DNA from: Panaeolus papilionaceus
Taxonomy: Eukaryota > Basidiomycota > Agaricomycetes > Agaricales
Direction of reading: 5' to 3'
DNA length: 64,000 nt
NCBI GenBank assembly: GCA_015501605.1
Contig: JADNRZ010000010.1
Span: forward strand, 1,364,001 to 1,428,000
Shown: piece after piece, positions 24,244 through 35,612 of the stretch
How the letters are laid out: every line of letters starts with the position of its first letter
Position numbering within the stretch: the first letter of the stretch is position 1
Program-made: the position numbers and the translations under genes
The notes under the pieces: model-generated
Database searches by the model: none
What the model was told of the DNA's origin: nothing
What the model saw: the letters and a program-made list of their open reading frames with translations, nothing else

Positions 24244-25525
24244 GGGAATTCCATCCTGCCTTCGTTCTCGTTCTTTCCCACCTCTTTCGCACTCGCATTC
24301 TTCACTCTTGGAAACATCTTTCGCCTCGCTCCACCTTTCGCTCCCCCTTTCGTATCATTCTTAAAATCTACAGTCACACACAACCTATGTGTTTGGCGCT
24401 TTTGCTTAATCATTACCCCCTATCTTCGGCCCCAGCTCCATTCTACATCTGCCAGGTCGCAGTGCGCCACGGAACCCTGGGTGCTAAAAAATCAGCTATT
24501 CTTCTCGAATTCAAAACAACTGTATCAATATGGGACACCTAGATATACCCACCAGGTCTTTCTGGATGACAATCCAGAACCACCCAGACTACCCCCCACT
24601 GTATCGATTTGCAACATCTTTTCTTCTCTTCTCTTTTGGATTTTCTTGTCTCTTTTCCTCTGTCTCTCTCTCTCTTTCGGTACTTCGTTCGCGTTCGCTT
24701 TTCCTGCTTTCTTATTTATTGGTATGACATCATACCGATACCTTATCCCCCCTTAACTCCTTCGTAAAACCCGTCATAGCCCTCGACTTACCCTTTTCCT
24801 TAACACCCTTACAAAAACGTGACTTTTTTATATAGTGTAAATCCCTACACGTACATAGAGGGCTTGTGTTAATTCCCTAAACCAATGTAGCATTATTGAA
24901 TCGAATCGAGTCTTGAACACACTATCTTTATCGTGCTGTGAATGATTGGAAAACCTATTTTTGTAACTGAGCGAGCGATTAGGTGCCTTGTAAGTATTGA
25001 TTTAATTTCCTGCACCCTCGGTGTATATTAATCATGATCCATGAGAGGGGTGGGTTATAAATAGAACGGAGGTGATAGCCAATGTGATACTGAGCCCGAG
25101 TGTTATCAGATTTTTCGACATAGCGCGCACTAGGACGCGCTTCGACGAATGATGCTCGAGGTAATCAGTGACGCCCGGAGGCGCTTGATGGTTAGCTGAG
25201 TTTGTTTAACTGTCCGAGATATCGTCATAGGAACCTGACGTGCATGTAGGCCTCAAGGATTTTTCGTTGCTCGAGGCATTTTCACTTAGACTTGATCAAC
25301 GCCACTACGTCAAGTATTGTTGCACTCATGACGGCGACTCGATAGGCTACTTGAGCGTAAAGCTATTGTAAATGGTACACTGGGCAAAGACCTTTTAATA
25401 ATCGAGACTAGTAGCATTACCGCTCGATATGTGTATAGATACGTGTCGTGATGTAATGTACAGAGGAAAAGATGACGATGTAGATAATAAAAGAATATAG
25501 CCCGAAACGAATAATGAAGTTTTTA
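24244..25525. other. Intergenic with long pyrimidine tracts
   Basis: The first 600 bases are strongly CT-rich (for example CTCTTCTCTTTTGGATTTTC), consistent with a long clp1 3' UTR. The rest is AT-rich with no gene seen. Frames reading through 23814-24542 are out-of-frame shadows of clp1. Confidence 0.5.
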
Positions 25526-27812
25526 CTAGTCTTCGCTATTAAGGACATCCCACACTTTAGACGTGCGGGGCGTGATGACGGCTTTAAACGGTTTGGGATG
25601 GCTAGGAGAAGGCGTATGTCAGAGCTTTGGACACAGGGACAATCGAAACGATGGTTTTTACCTGATAGTGCCCGTTGTCTGTTCATACACAGGCTCGACA
25701 ACTTTACCTCCTTCTTTATGTTTGTCGATGTTGCTAGTGGCAAGGGTCATGGCGCATGTTATAAAAACGGAGGCTTCAGCCAGTACTCGTCCTTTAATGA
25801 GAATTTTCTTCTAGTCAGCTACAAAAATGCTGTATTGTAGGGGATAAATTTACCTGGACAGATTCTGTAACGGGCGAAATCAAAACATTATTAGCCGTCG
25901 AGTCGTTCGAGCTACAAAATTATCTGACCTTCTTCCGAATCCGAAGCAGACGTTGAGAGGACTCGGTTCAGGGTTGGCCCCAATGAAGCGCTCGGGATTG
26001 AAGCGGAAAGGATCCTGATAGACGCGTTCATCGTGAAGCATTTTCCTGATCCATTACGTTACAGTTAGCCTGCACACTCCACACAAGTACCCACTCCACA
26101 AACAGATGCTCACCAAACATTCGCAATGATCATTGTACCCTTCGGGATGAAATACCCCTCGTGTACGTCGTCTTCCATAAGCGTGTGTGGAACACCTATG
26201 TATCAAAAAAGAGAAAATAGGTTCACATCATCAGTCAGTCTGACTCTGTTGCTATATATACATCGACAGCGGATTCGAGAATCGAAAATGATGGTCGAAC
26301 GAACTCCGCTCGATAGATGGGAGCATGGACACGCACCTGTGGGAGTGACGCTGTGCCACCGAAGGACTTCGAGAGCTAATGCGTTGGTGTAGGGCAGATT
26401 CGGGCGATCTTCGAATGTGGGGAGACGGTCGTTTCCGACGACTCTGTCGAGTTCTCGTTGGGCTTTGCGTTGGGCTTCAGGGAAGAGGAGCAGGGCGATG
26501 AACAAGGAGTAGATGGACGAGACGGTCTATAGTAGTAGTAGATCAGCGCTTAGGGTGATTGAGAAGCAGGGCGAAAAGGTTCGAGGCTCACCGTGTCTGC
26601 GCCACCAGAGTACATCGACGCAGCAGACCACTTTATTTCGTGTTCTCGGACTGATGTGAGCTCGACATTCTCGGATAGCAGGCGCGAAGTGAGTGATGGC
26701 TCTGCGGTACCGGATGCCTGAAGAAGGAAGGGGTTAGTTAGCTTGGATAGGTATAGGCCATCGAAGGCCTAGGAAATAAATAAAGTTAGTACCAGTTGTT
26801 GCTTCACGAATCGATGAGGTCCATCCGCCATCTCATGAAGCGTCTTTTTCCATGCTTTCGCTGTTTGATGAAATCCGGCACCGGGGAACCATTCTGGTAC
26901 ATGGCGCACTGAAATACGACGCGGTGATAAGCAAGTATTTTAATTACCAAGAAAAACAGGACCATGTTCTCGGTCGGCCTTCCTCGAACTAAAATCCTTC
27001 GACTTACATGCAGGAATGATGTTAACCAAAAATCCCCCCGGAGCCGTGGATAATGAGAACTGCTCGGTAGCTTCATCTGCGAGCCTTACAAACGGATCAT
27101 TTTCCTCTGCGATATGATAGCCATGAGAAATGCGGAGAATGATCGCTCCCGCCGTTCTGCCAGATGCAGGGTCGCGTTAGTAAGGGGGGGAGAAACCGCT
27201 GACGCTGGGAATGGATGTGTGCATACCTTCTAACGTGCTCAGCGAGTGCATCAGGGTTTTGCAGTATCCTCTTGACGAATTTTCGAGTTTCTTGTTCCTC
27301 GACGGGATGGAACTCTGCCATTGCCGATGCGCTACCTATCGTTTGGTGAAAGTACTTGCGATAGTTTCGAAAGCGATCGCCATAGGGGACGAGAACGAGG
27401 GTGTCTTTCCAGCCACACAGTTCGCCACCCATCTGCATGACAGGCCTGTCCGAATAAATCGAACTCTTTTTGTCGAGCATTTCGGATGCCACTTTGGCAG
27501 AGTTGAGAATGACCATCCGTTGTCCGAAGACAGAGACGGATACGATATCCCCTGTTTTGTGTTAGTGCAATAGGATTGATAAGACTGGAGCCTAAATCGA
27601 AGGTGAAGCGAAAGGCGACGTACCCCAGGTTTGTCCCCATTTTGCGAAGGTCAGCCACTCCTGCGATGTTGGCATGTCGAGAAGGTTTTCGATAAGTGGG
27701 TATGGACGAGGGCCGGGGGTAATGGTGCAGCTGGTCGTGCGAGCCATTTCTTGAGGAGATACAACCCCAGGAATACGAGCGCTATGTCGACGTAGGTGAG
27801 GAAGAGTGCCAT
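25526..27812 (-). pseudogene. Cytochrome P450 with apparent 1-nt deletion near the N-terminus
   Basis: A membrane-anchored heme monooxygenase, similar to those usually labelled O-methylsterigmatocystin oxidoreductase-like in basidiomycetes. Exons on the minus strand give QEWLTFAKWGQTWG, DIVSVSVFGQRMVILNSAKV, the I-helix YSGGADTTVSSIYS, the K-helix ALEVLR (ExxR), the PERF motif and CFGFGRRICPG with the heme Cys. The end is KAVITPRTSKVWDVLNSED, stop TAG 25526-25528. The N-terminal anchor (MALFLTYVDIALVFLGLY..., from 27812) and Pro-rich hinge (APLPP) lie in one frame, but the rest (GPRPYPLIENLLD) lies in another. One base seems missing in the C/G run near 27711-27720. No intron can repair this. 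It may be a real frameshift or an assembly error; an internal ATG at about 27748 would give a protein without an anchor. All other exons are intact. Confidence 0.8.
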
Positions 27813-29125
27813 CGTCGTTGGTTCGATAAGTGCACTTTAGAGGGATCGACGGGTGGGAGTGGAGATAGTGCTTGGAACACTGCCATGAAATCAAGGGTTA
27901 TATACAGATACGGGCTTGTAGCCAAGGAGCACAAAGGACACTCATGAGCACATTCGCAGTGACGAAACTGCCGGGTTATCTCCTCGGAGCCTCTTCTGAT
28001 TAGAATCCGCAAATCAATAGTGGATTTGGAAACCCTTCAGAGATGGAGGAATCTAGTGTGGCTGCCATGCAACGTTGACCGCTCCACTTTTGGCCGACCT
28101 GATATTTCGACCGGTTAGAAGCACGATGGGTTATTTTAAGAGGTGAAGAATATGGACTGAATAAGCAGCAGTGTTAGGACGGATTGGATTCTTATGTCTG
28201 AGTTAAGACTTTCAGGGATGCTGATGAGGTACCTATTGACAGCTTATTCTCATGTCGAGTTCGCTTATGGTGTCCAAAGCAAGTAATTTATTATGAAGCG
28301 ATGGTATGGCGGGTCCGAAAGTATACAATAAATGAGAGAACTTGCTCACCAAAGTGTGAGTTTAGGAAGCAAAAGAAAGAAGTGGGAGGGGATTTAATTT
28401 CCTCCGAGCTTCGACTTCGTATGACGGACCAGTAGTATCATATGGGTTTCCTATGTGCAAGCAATGAAGTAACTTGAGCAGTAATACAAATGTGGACTCG
28501 GCATGTTCGGACTCTCTGCGAGATATGCGGAAAGAGGTACGTGAAATGGGGATACGAAGTAGTGGTGTAACATGTTTATGGGGTATATTCGATGAAATTC
28601 GTCAGCGCAGTGTTTTTAGTGCTCTATATATTGCGCTGTGTTGGCTTGAAGGGACAGCCTAATGTCCGTCGATCAATTCGGCAATGATGACGAACAGGGT
28701 CATTCAGTTTTCATCCACCCTGACCTCAGTGTTGATGTGTCGCGTTCTGTCCCTACCTAGTCTTGACAATGGATTCATACTTGGTTATGGTGTATCAGAA
28801 CCATACTGTACCATCGTGTATTGACAAGTAACGGTGACATCTGGTACTAGACTCGTTCTACAGTGTCACTGCTATCGTTTGACATGGTCAAAATGCAAAC
28901 AGCAAGTCCATTATCGATTTATCGTGTACCTCCATGTCCCAGGGCGCTTTTCGCGATAGACCAATGGTAACCGCATGGTGAATGTGTTGAGAGGTTGTAT
29001 CGATTGTTCCAGTGAGTTCCACAATTTTACGTAATGACAGTCCTGTGTCGATTTAACTCCCACTGCAAATCTACTATTCAAGGCCACAATTAAACCCCCA
29101 TAATCCTATTATCTTTCCTTCAACC
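27813..29125. other. Divergent intergenic region
   Basis: About 1.3 kb between the P450 (minus) and cyclophilin-40 (plus), holding both promoters. I see no other gene, repeat or RNA. Confidence 0.5.
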
Positions 29126-30641
29126 ATGACTGACAATGCTCAACGCCCAATCGCGTTCTTTGACATTACCATCGATGGTCGATCCATAGGACGCATCATC
29201 TTCTCACTCTATGCCGATCTCGTTCCCAAAACTGCTGAGAATTTCCGTAGGTTCTGCTTTACATTTTGGTAGGTTGGTTTATTGACAAAGGATATAGGCG
29301 CACTCTGCACGGGAGAGAAGGGAGTAGGACATTCTGGCAAAACTTTATCTTATAAGGGATCGAGTTTCCATCGAGTGATCAAAGGGTACGCGATCACGTC
29401 CTCTTCGTGACTGAGACGCGTGTTAACACCAATGTTTTCTACAACAGGTTTATGTGCCAAGGTGGCGATTTCACTGCTGGAAATGGTAATAACAAATTTT
29501 GTCATTCATTATTGTCAATTATCTGATCATTCCAAAGGAACTGGTGGTGAATCCATCTATGGGGACAAATTCGAGGATGAAGCTTTCCCTGTGAAGCACG
29601 AGAAACCCTTCCTTCTGTCGATGGTATGCAGTTGCATCACTGCTGGGAAGAGTGACTCTTACCATCGTCCTTTAGGCTAATGCTGGACCAAACACCAATG
29701 GCTCACAATTCTTCATCACGGTCGCTCCCACCGCTCATTTGGATGGAAAGCACGTCGTGTTCGGTGAAGTCATTAAAGGAAAATCAGTTGGTATGTCCGC
29801 CTCGTTATCGACCCCATCATACTGTGTTGAAGTCCCGTAGTTCGCCAGATCGAGAATTACCCTACATCGTCCGGGGATGTTCCCAATGCACCAGTTGTCA
29901 TCGCCGATTGCGGTATCTTGTCCCCCGATGATCCCAGCGTGACCCAAGACGCAGTTCAAGCTGACTCGGCGGATCCCTATGAAGATTACCCAATTGACGA
30001 AGACCGGGACACCGAAAATCCTGAAGTCGCGCTGCAGATCGCAAAAGTGGTCAGAGAAGTTGGTAATCGTTTGTACAAGGAAGGCAAGGTGGACGAGGCT
30101 CTCCAGAAATATCGGAGTGAGTCGTATGCTTTTTTTATTGAGATTATGATCAGTTAGCTTACGTTTTGAGTGCAGAATCTATCCGCTACCTCGATGTTCA
30201 CCCTGTACTTCCTGATGATGCGCCCCCTGAACTGCGAGATAGCTGGAACGCTCTTCTCGCCCCCCTGCTTCTGAACTCGGCGCTAGCTGCAATTCGTATT
30301 CAGCCACAATCATCCGGTAACGCGTCGGTAGCTGTTACGAATACTACCAGAGCTTTGAATAAGCTCGAGTTGAATGATGCGGATAAAGGTATGCACATCC
30401 TTTCGTTGATTTCATATTGGTCAATCTCAAACTTTGTATCTCCACAGCCAAAGCACTTTATCGACGAGCAATGGCCCATCTGTATATGAAGGATGAGGAC
30501 ACCGCCGAGGCTGATTTAATTGAAGCCAGCCGCCTCGTACCACAGGATGCTGCTATCAATGGTGAACTGACGAAGATCAGGGCACAACGCAAAGAGAAAC
30601 GCGAGAAAGAGAAGAAGCAGTTCAAGAAGATGTTCGCATGA
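29126..30641 (+). CDS. CPR6: Cyclophilin-40 type peptidyl-prolyl isomerase with TPR domain
   Basis: Cytosolic Hsp90 co-chaperone that catalyses cis-trans isomerisation of peptidyl-proline bonds. About eight exons join in frame from ATG 29126 to TGA 30641. The cyclophilin domain (residues 1 to about 175) reads [20 protein letters not shown], then [38 protein letters not shown] and [20 protein letters not shown]. These contain the catalytic Arg, Phe and Gln. The residue matching Trp121 of cyclophilin A is His (TAHLDGK), as in known Cyp40 proteins, which lowers cyclosporin affinity. An acidic linker leads to TPR units ([40 protein letters not shown]) and a Lys-rich tail (KKQFKKMFA), which is the Hsp90-binding layout. 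Complete and ordinary. Confidence 0.95.
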
Positions 30642-30900
30642 AGATGATCATGCCATAAAACTACGCGCAATGTACATATACTATTTTAGATCCTAGGGTA
30701 ACTAATTGCATGGTTTTATTATCATGAGGAGAGTGAGATTGTCTGAACTTTGGACGCGTCTAAAGCGTGGTAAATTCGGCGGCAGTGCTTGTAGTCCAGG
30801 GCCTCCTAAATAGATATGTCGTGTCTCTTTCCATCAGTGTGATCAATAATGACATCGTGCTCCGCCATTCCCAACCACTCTTAACCCAAACGATCAGCGA

Positions 30901-33900
30901 TGGCTGCTCGTACTCTGGTTAATGACCTTCTCAGATCCTCGGACGAGCTGAAGGCCGTGCTAGAAGCTACTTATGTTGTCCCAGGAGCAGGAACGGCAGA
31001 AACTCAAGATGCTAGAAACAGCATAAAGAATAGGCGTGTTTTGGCTGTCGTATCGCACAAGGACGAATGGGATATGACTGAAGAGGGCAGGTAAATGCAT
31101 AGGTTGGTGTTTTTGACACAGGAAGTCTGACCCGCGCTGCACTAGCCTGTTCATATGCAAGTATCGATCTCCAGTTGCTGGACATCCAGAGGAATTGGAT
31201 ATCCATCGCGTTTTGCCTATCTATGGCCGGTTCTCGTTAGTTATGGGTCAAGTACGCCGTGATACGCTTGATTTGAGTGCAACATCGAGTAAGGTCGTGT
31301 TGGACCAACCCCGTTCAGGTGCGAGAGACAAGACGGCGCATCGCAGGCGAAGGCAGCTTGACTAACTCAACCGTTCTCAGTCCTTACGGTGACCATCACT
31401 CCAGCGGAAGGGGCTAATGCTGGCGAAGAGTTGCCCACCTTCATTACGAATGATCTGCAAACTTTGAAAGTTGTCGTGTCCGAGTGTAAGCGCTTGAATG
31501 ACCTGTCAGGTAGGGGCTTATTCCCCATTTTCGTTATGGTACAATGCTCATGACCTTCAGACATAGAAGACAAAGCTATTATCAACCTAGCACAATCTAA
31601 GTTGCATTTTAGCTGGCTGAGGCCATACATAATGAATCGCACGACGATTGATGCTCGTGAGTTTCTAACTAGGGGGTATAACTTATCTGACTCTGTCATC
31701 TAGTACTCTCCTCACCGCCAGACCTCCGTCAAGTTATCGTCCCCCTTCAAGACCGTCTTTCACCAGTTTCAGCTGGGCTCATGGGTGATGACCATCAAGA
31801 TATCCAAATATTCCGGGACGAGTATATCCGAAGGACTGCCCGCGAGCGCACGAGGAAAGGACGAAGGCGACTTAAGCAAGTCCATTTTTTGCCCTTCATT
31901 ATCGTGCCTTACATCTTGACTAACTTACTTTGGACGATGCAAATAGAATTCGCCTTGGAACTTTTAATGTCAATGGAAAGATGCCATCCCAGGATCTGTC
32001 AGCTTGGATTCAAGGGGCTCGTGAGCCGCCACCGCATGCAGATAGCAGTTCCAACGGACGTGAACCGTTGCAATCGTCACCTCCAGGAATGTTCGGGAAT
32101 CCATTTGATTGGCGTACGTTTCCATCTGTGCTTGAACATCATTTCGATGACATTACTGATCCTCTACTACAACCTGATTCAACCGATAGTGTCATGGAAG
32201 CCCCGTTCGCACCATTCGACGCCGGAAAGCGAGAACGTGTCGGAGCCACCTCCTTCACGAGTTGACAATGAAGATGAGGAGGATCCAGATATGCTTGTTT
32301 TGGGATTCCAAGAGCTCGATTTGTCGACAGAAGCCTTGCTGTACTCTACGAGTACTGTGAGAGAAGATGCGTGGTGCTTGGCTATTTTTGCGGCGCTAGG
32401 AGAGAAAGCGGTCAAATATGAGAAGGTAATCATTGACTGGATTCTCAGAAAATTGGTGTTGAATAACGTGCTGTTTCTTTTAGCTTTCATCGAAACAGCT
32501 TGTTGGGATGCTGATTGTGATCATTGTTAAAAAGTCGCTCAAAGATTGTTTTAAAGATGTAGCAGTGGCCATGGCAGGAGCAGGGATATTGGGCGTTATG
32601 GTGGTCATCTTTGATTATATTGTGAAACGCCGTCAGACTAACTTGCACTTTTATTATGCTTCTAGGGCAACAAGGGAGCCGTAGCCATTCGAGTTAGCTT
32701 TGTTCCTCCAGATTCTGGCGATAAGCTCTCTGTTCTCAGCCCGGGACCGACGACGATAACGTTTGTAAATGCCCACTTGGCTGCTTTTGACGAAATGGTC
32801 GACAAACGGAATTTAGACTTTCACGACATTTCAAAGAGGCTGGTTTTCGAAAATACGTTCACGCCTGCGGTGGATGCTTCTGAGGAGGGTAAGGAAGCAG
32901 AGGACGCTCAGACTCCACTTCCGTGGTTGTCTGTGTATGATTGCGATGCGCTATTTTGGTTGGTATGTGAAACTATAGTCTCCTTCGACGAGCTAACCTT
33001 GACTGACGGTTTGAACAGGGTGGTAAGCAGATTTAATTGTGGGTTTACTTCGGCTGCTCAATGGTCTACTACTTGCCTAGACCTGAACTACCGAGTCGAC
33101 ATTCCGGATATTGAAATGCGCCGATATCTGAGAGACGAAGAATGGGACAATGCGTCTAAATTCCAGGCTTTGGCGCGTTACGATCAAGTAAGAAGCAAGC
33201 CAAGGGTGGCTTGAATTACAGTGTTAACAGCTCATTTCCTCGTAGTTGAACAAGGCGATCAAGGATAAGAAGGCATTTGACGGCTTCCAGGAGATGTCGA
33301 TAACTCATATGCCGTATGATTCGTTTTCTGGGCCAGCTTCATTTGGCATTCAATGTTTTTTCAGAACGTATCGCTTCAGCCCTGGATTAGCGATGGATAA
33401 GCTTGGATATGACCTGAAGTCAGTAATCTAATCAGAATTATCAAGCAATTGGCGCCTGATGCTTTCAAAGACGGAAGCCCGCCTGGACAGACAGAGTGCT
33501 CTACATGCACGGTCCTGCATGCTCCTTGCTCCCACTTTTATACACGGCTCACCCTCAGATTACGATGAGCGATCACCGTCCTGTGGCTGCTGATTTTGAA
33601 TTGGATGTAAGAGTTATAATTAGATTTTATGGGTAGTCAAGCTCATCTTCACGTTCTTGGTTTGCAGATCGATTATTACGATATTCATAGTCGCCATACG
33701 GTTATGAGGAGGATATTCCATGAGATGGAGGGCCTTGATGCTGAAAGTATGGGTGAACGAGGTGGATTACAAGTCTCCGAGACGTTTGTTGATTTTGATA
33801 AAGTATTGTGAGTGATCCAAATGTTTGACAGTGCCTCAAATCTAACAATTGTGTTTCAAGCTACAACAAACCCATCGAAAAGAAAATCAAGATAAAAAAC

Positions 33901-35287
33901 GCATCCAAGGTCAGTATGAGTTGACGGCTCGGCCAAAAGTTCTGTGCGCTGACCCAACGTCGTTGCAGATGCCTTCAGCCTTCCGATTCGTGCCTGTCCA
34001 GCCTGATGCTCCTATTCGTAAGCCATATTCTAAAATGCCGCATTTGACGCCGTCTTTGAATGTTGACCAATGATCATGCTAGATCCCGAGTGGTTGCAAG
34101 TTCACCCTCTAATCGTCAGTTTTAATAGTCCTATCTTTTTTACAAAAAAGTAACCACAAGTTTAGGGTGTACTTCTCCCCGATGAGGCCGTCGAGGTTTC
34201 GTTACGAATCCATGTAGATGCACGAAATGCCGAAAATCTTAATCTACATGCGAAAGACATAGGCGGTACCTTGATTTTGCATACAGTGCTTGGGAAGGAC
34301 CATTTTATTTCGGTGGCTGGAGAATACCGTATGTATTTCGTCCTTGCATCTTTTTACCTTCGTTTAACTGTGCCTATTAATATTCAGAGTACACATGCTT
34401 TGCCAACAAGCTAACGCGTTTGACGAGGCTAAAGGGGCCGATTAAATCACTTAAGTCCGCCAATGACTTGCTCCCAGAAGACCACCCAGTCAACGCACCT
34501 CGAGAAGTTATGAGATTGGTTAATTGGCTGATGAGCAACCCTGTAGATTCAGTAGGTTACTTTTATCAAGATTTTGGTGCCTTGTCCTAACTTCTTGCTT
34601 TAGGATGACCTGTTCATAATTCCAGGAAAGCCAGACATTGTTGCTTCAATTCGAGAAGTACGTTGACCCGCACATTATTACTTGGGCCAAGTATCTCATC
34701 GACGATTCAATGTGTTACAGTGTCTCGATACAGGCGATGAATTCCCTTTCCCTTCGAGTCCCACCGACCCATCTATAGCCCGTTCATTTGCAACAGCTCT
34801 TGTTGAATTCCTTAATGCTCTCCCGGAACCTCTTATACCAGCAAATCTGCATTCGAGGTCCTTGGAAATGACCAACAGAGATGAGGCTTTTGAGGTATTA
34901 TCAACTGCTAGCAAAAGTCATGTTGGGCTGATTTTTTTCGTTCGACCTTTTGTTCAGCTGCTCGACTCTGTGCCACCTGCTGCTGTGAATGTATGTGTCC
35001 TCCTTCTAATTATTCTGTCACAGGTTAATTTATCTATCTAGGTTTGGATATCTATCACTGCTTTCCTTCATTTCATTTGCCAAACGTCGAAACAAGATGA
35101 CAAGGCCATGCAGCTTGGTATGTAATACTCGAAGGCTTTTCAGTAGAACCCTTAAGACTAACCGTACATTACCACAGCCAATGCTTTAACTCCTGTCCTT
35201 TTGCGCGACGATCCAAACTACTCTGGTCTCCCAACTTCTCCAGCTGGCAAGAGAAAATTCTTACTTTTCTTTATCTCGGAATCTTAG
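30901..35287 (+). CDS. OCRL/INPP5B-like inositol polyphosphate 5-phosphatase with C-terminal RhoGAP domain
   Basis: Removes the 5-phosphate from phosphoinositides such as PI(4,5)P2 at endosomal and Golgi membranes. It has many short exons from ATG 30901 (MAARTLVNDLLRSSDELKAV) to TAG 35287. Order of parts: an N-terminal region, possibly PH-like; a catalytic domain with LGTFNVNGKMPSQDLSAW, VLGFQELDLS, GNKGAVAIRVSF, FVNAHLAAFD, the GDLNYRVD motif and KPAWTDRVLY; then SDHRPVAADFELD. An ASH-like beta domain follows (GVLLPDEAVEVSLRIHVDAR) and then a RhoGAP-like domain (CLDTGDEFPFPSSPTD, LVEFLNALPEPLIPAN, VWISITAFLHFICQTS, ALTPVLLRDD). The Gly-Asp of the active-site motif needs a 4-nt exon at 33019-33022 between two introns of 56 and 58 nt. 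The catalytic residues appear intact. The family call is confident; individual exon borders were not all checked. Confidence 0.9.
33019..33022 (+). other. 4-nt micro-exon (GGTG) in the 5-phosphatase gene
   Basis: Upstream exon ends TTT-TGG-TTG at 32962 before donor GTATGT. Acceptor AACAG ends at 33018. The micro-exon GGTG is followed by donor GTAAGC, and the next acceptor GCCTAG ends at 33080 before ACCTGAACTAC. Joined, it reads FWL-G-D-LNYR. Skipping it destroys both motif and frame. Confidence 0.75.
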
Positions 35288-35612
35288 TCGAATATTGGTT
35301 TCAATTTGGTTGGGTATCTGGTGATTCTTATATTGGGTTTTTCAAGCTGTAAATACTTTAGAAACAGGGGAATGTGTCTACGTATACCATAAGTTATTTA
35401 CGCGCCTACAAATTCGCTTTCTGTTGACCCTTGCGAGCTCCCAGCCCCTGTCTAAGTGAAAAGTCTTCATGGTCGGACCGGTTTATCCGGACGCAAACAG
35501 AATGCTTAGAGGTTTGCCATTTTTGGAGGGGTGACTAGTCCTCCACTAAACTACCACCATATCCCATTTCTCCTCCATCGTTCGCGCTCTTCGCGCATAT
35601 TTTAGGCCTCTT

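Noticed and set aside
23814..24542. A 242-codon plus-strand frame
   Set aside because: It overlaps the clp1 coding exon in another frame and reads as Pro/Ser/His-rich shadow sequence.
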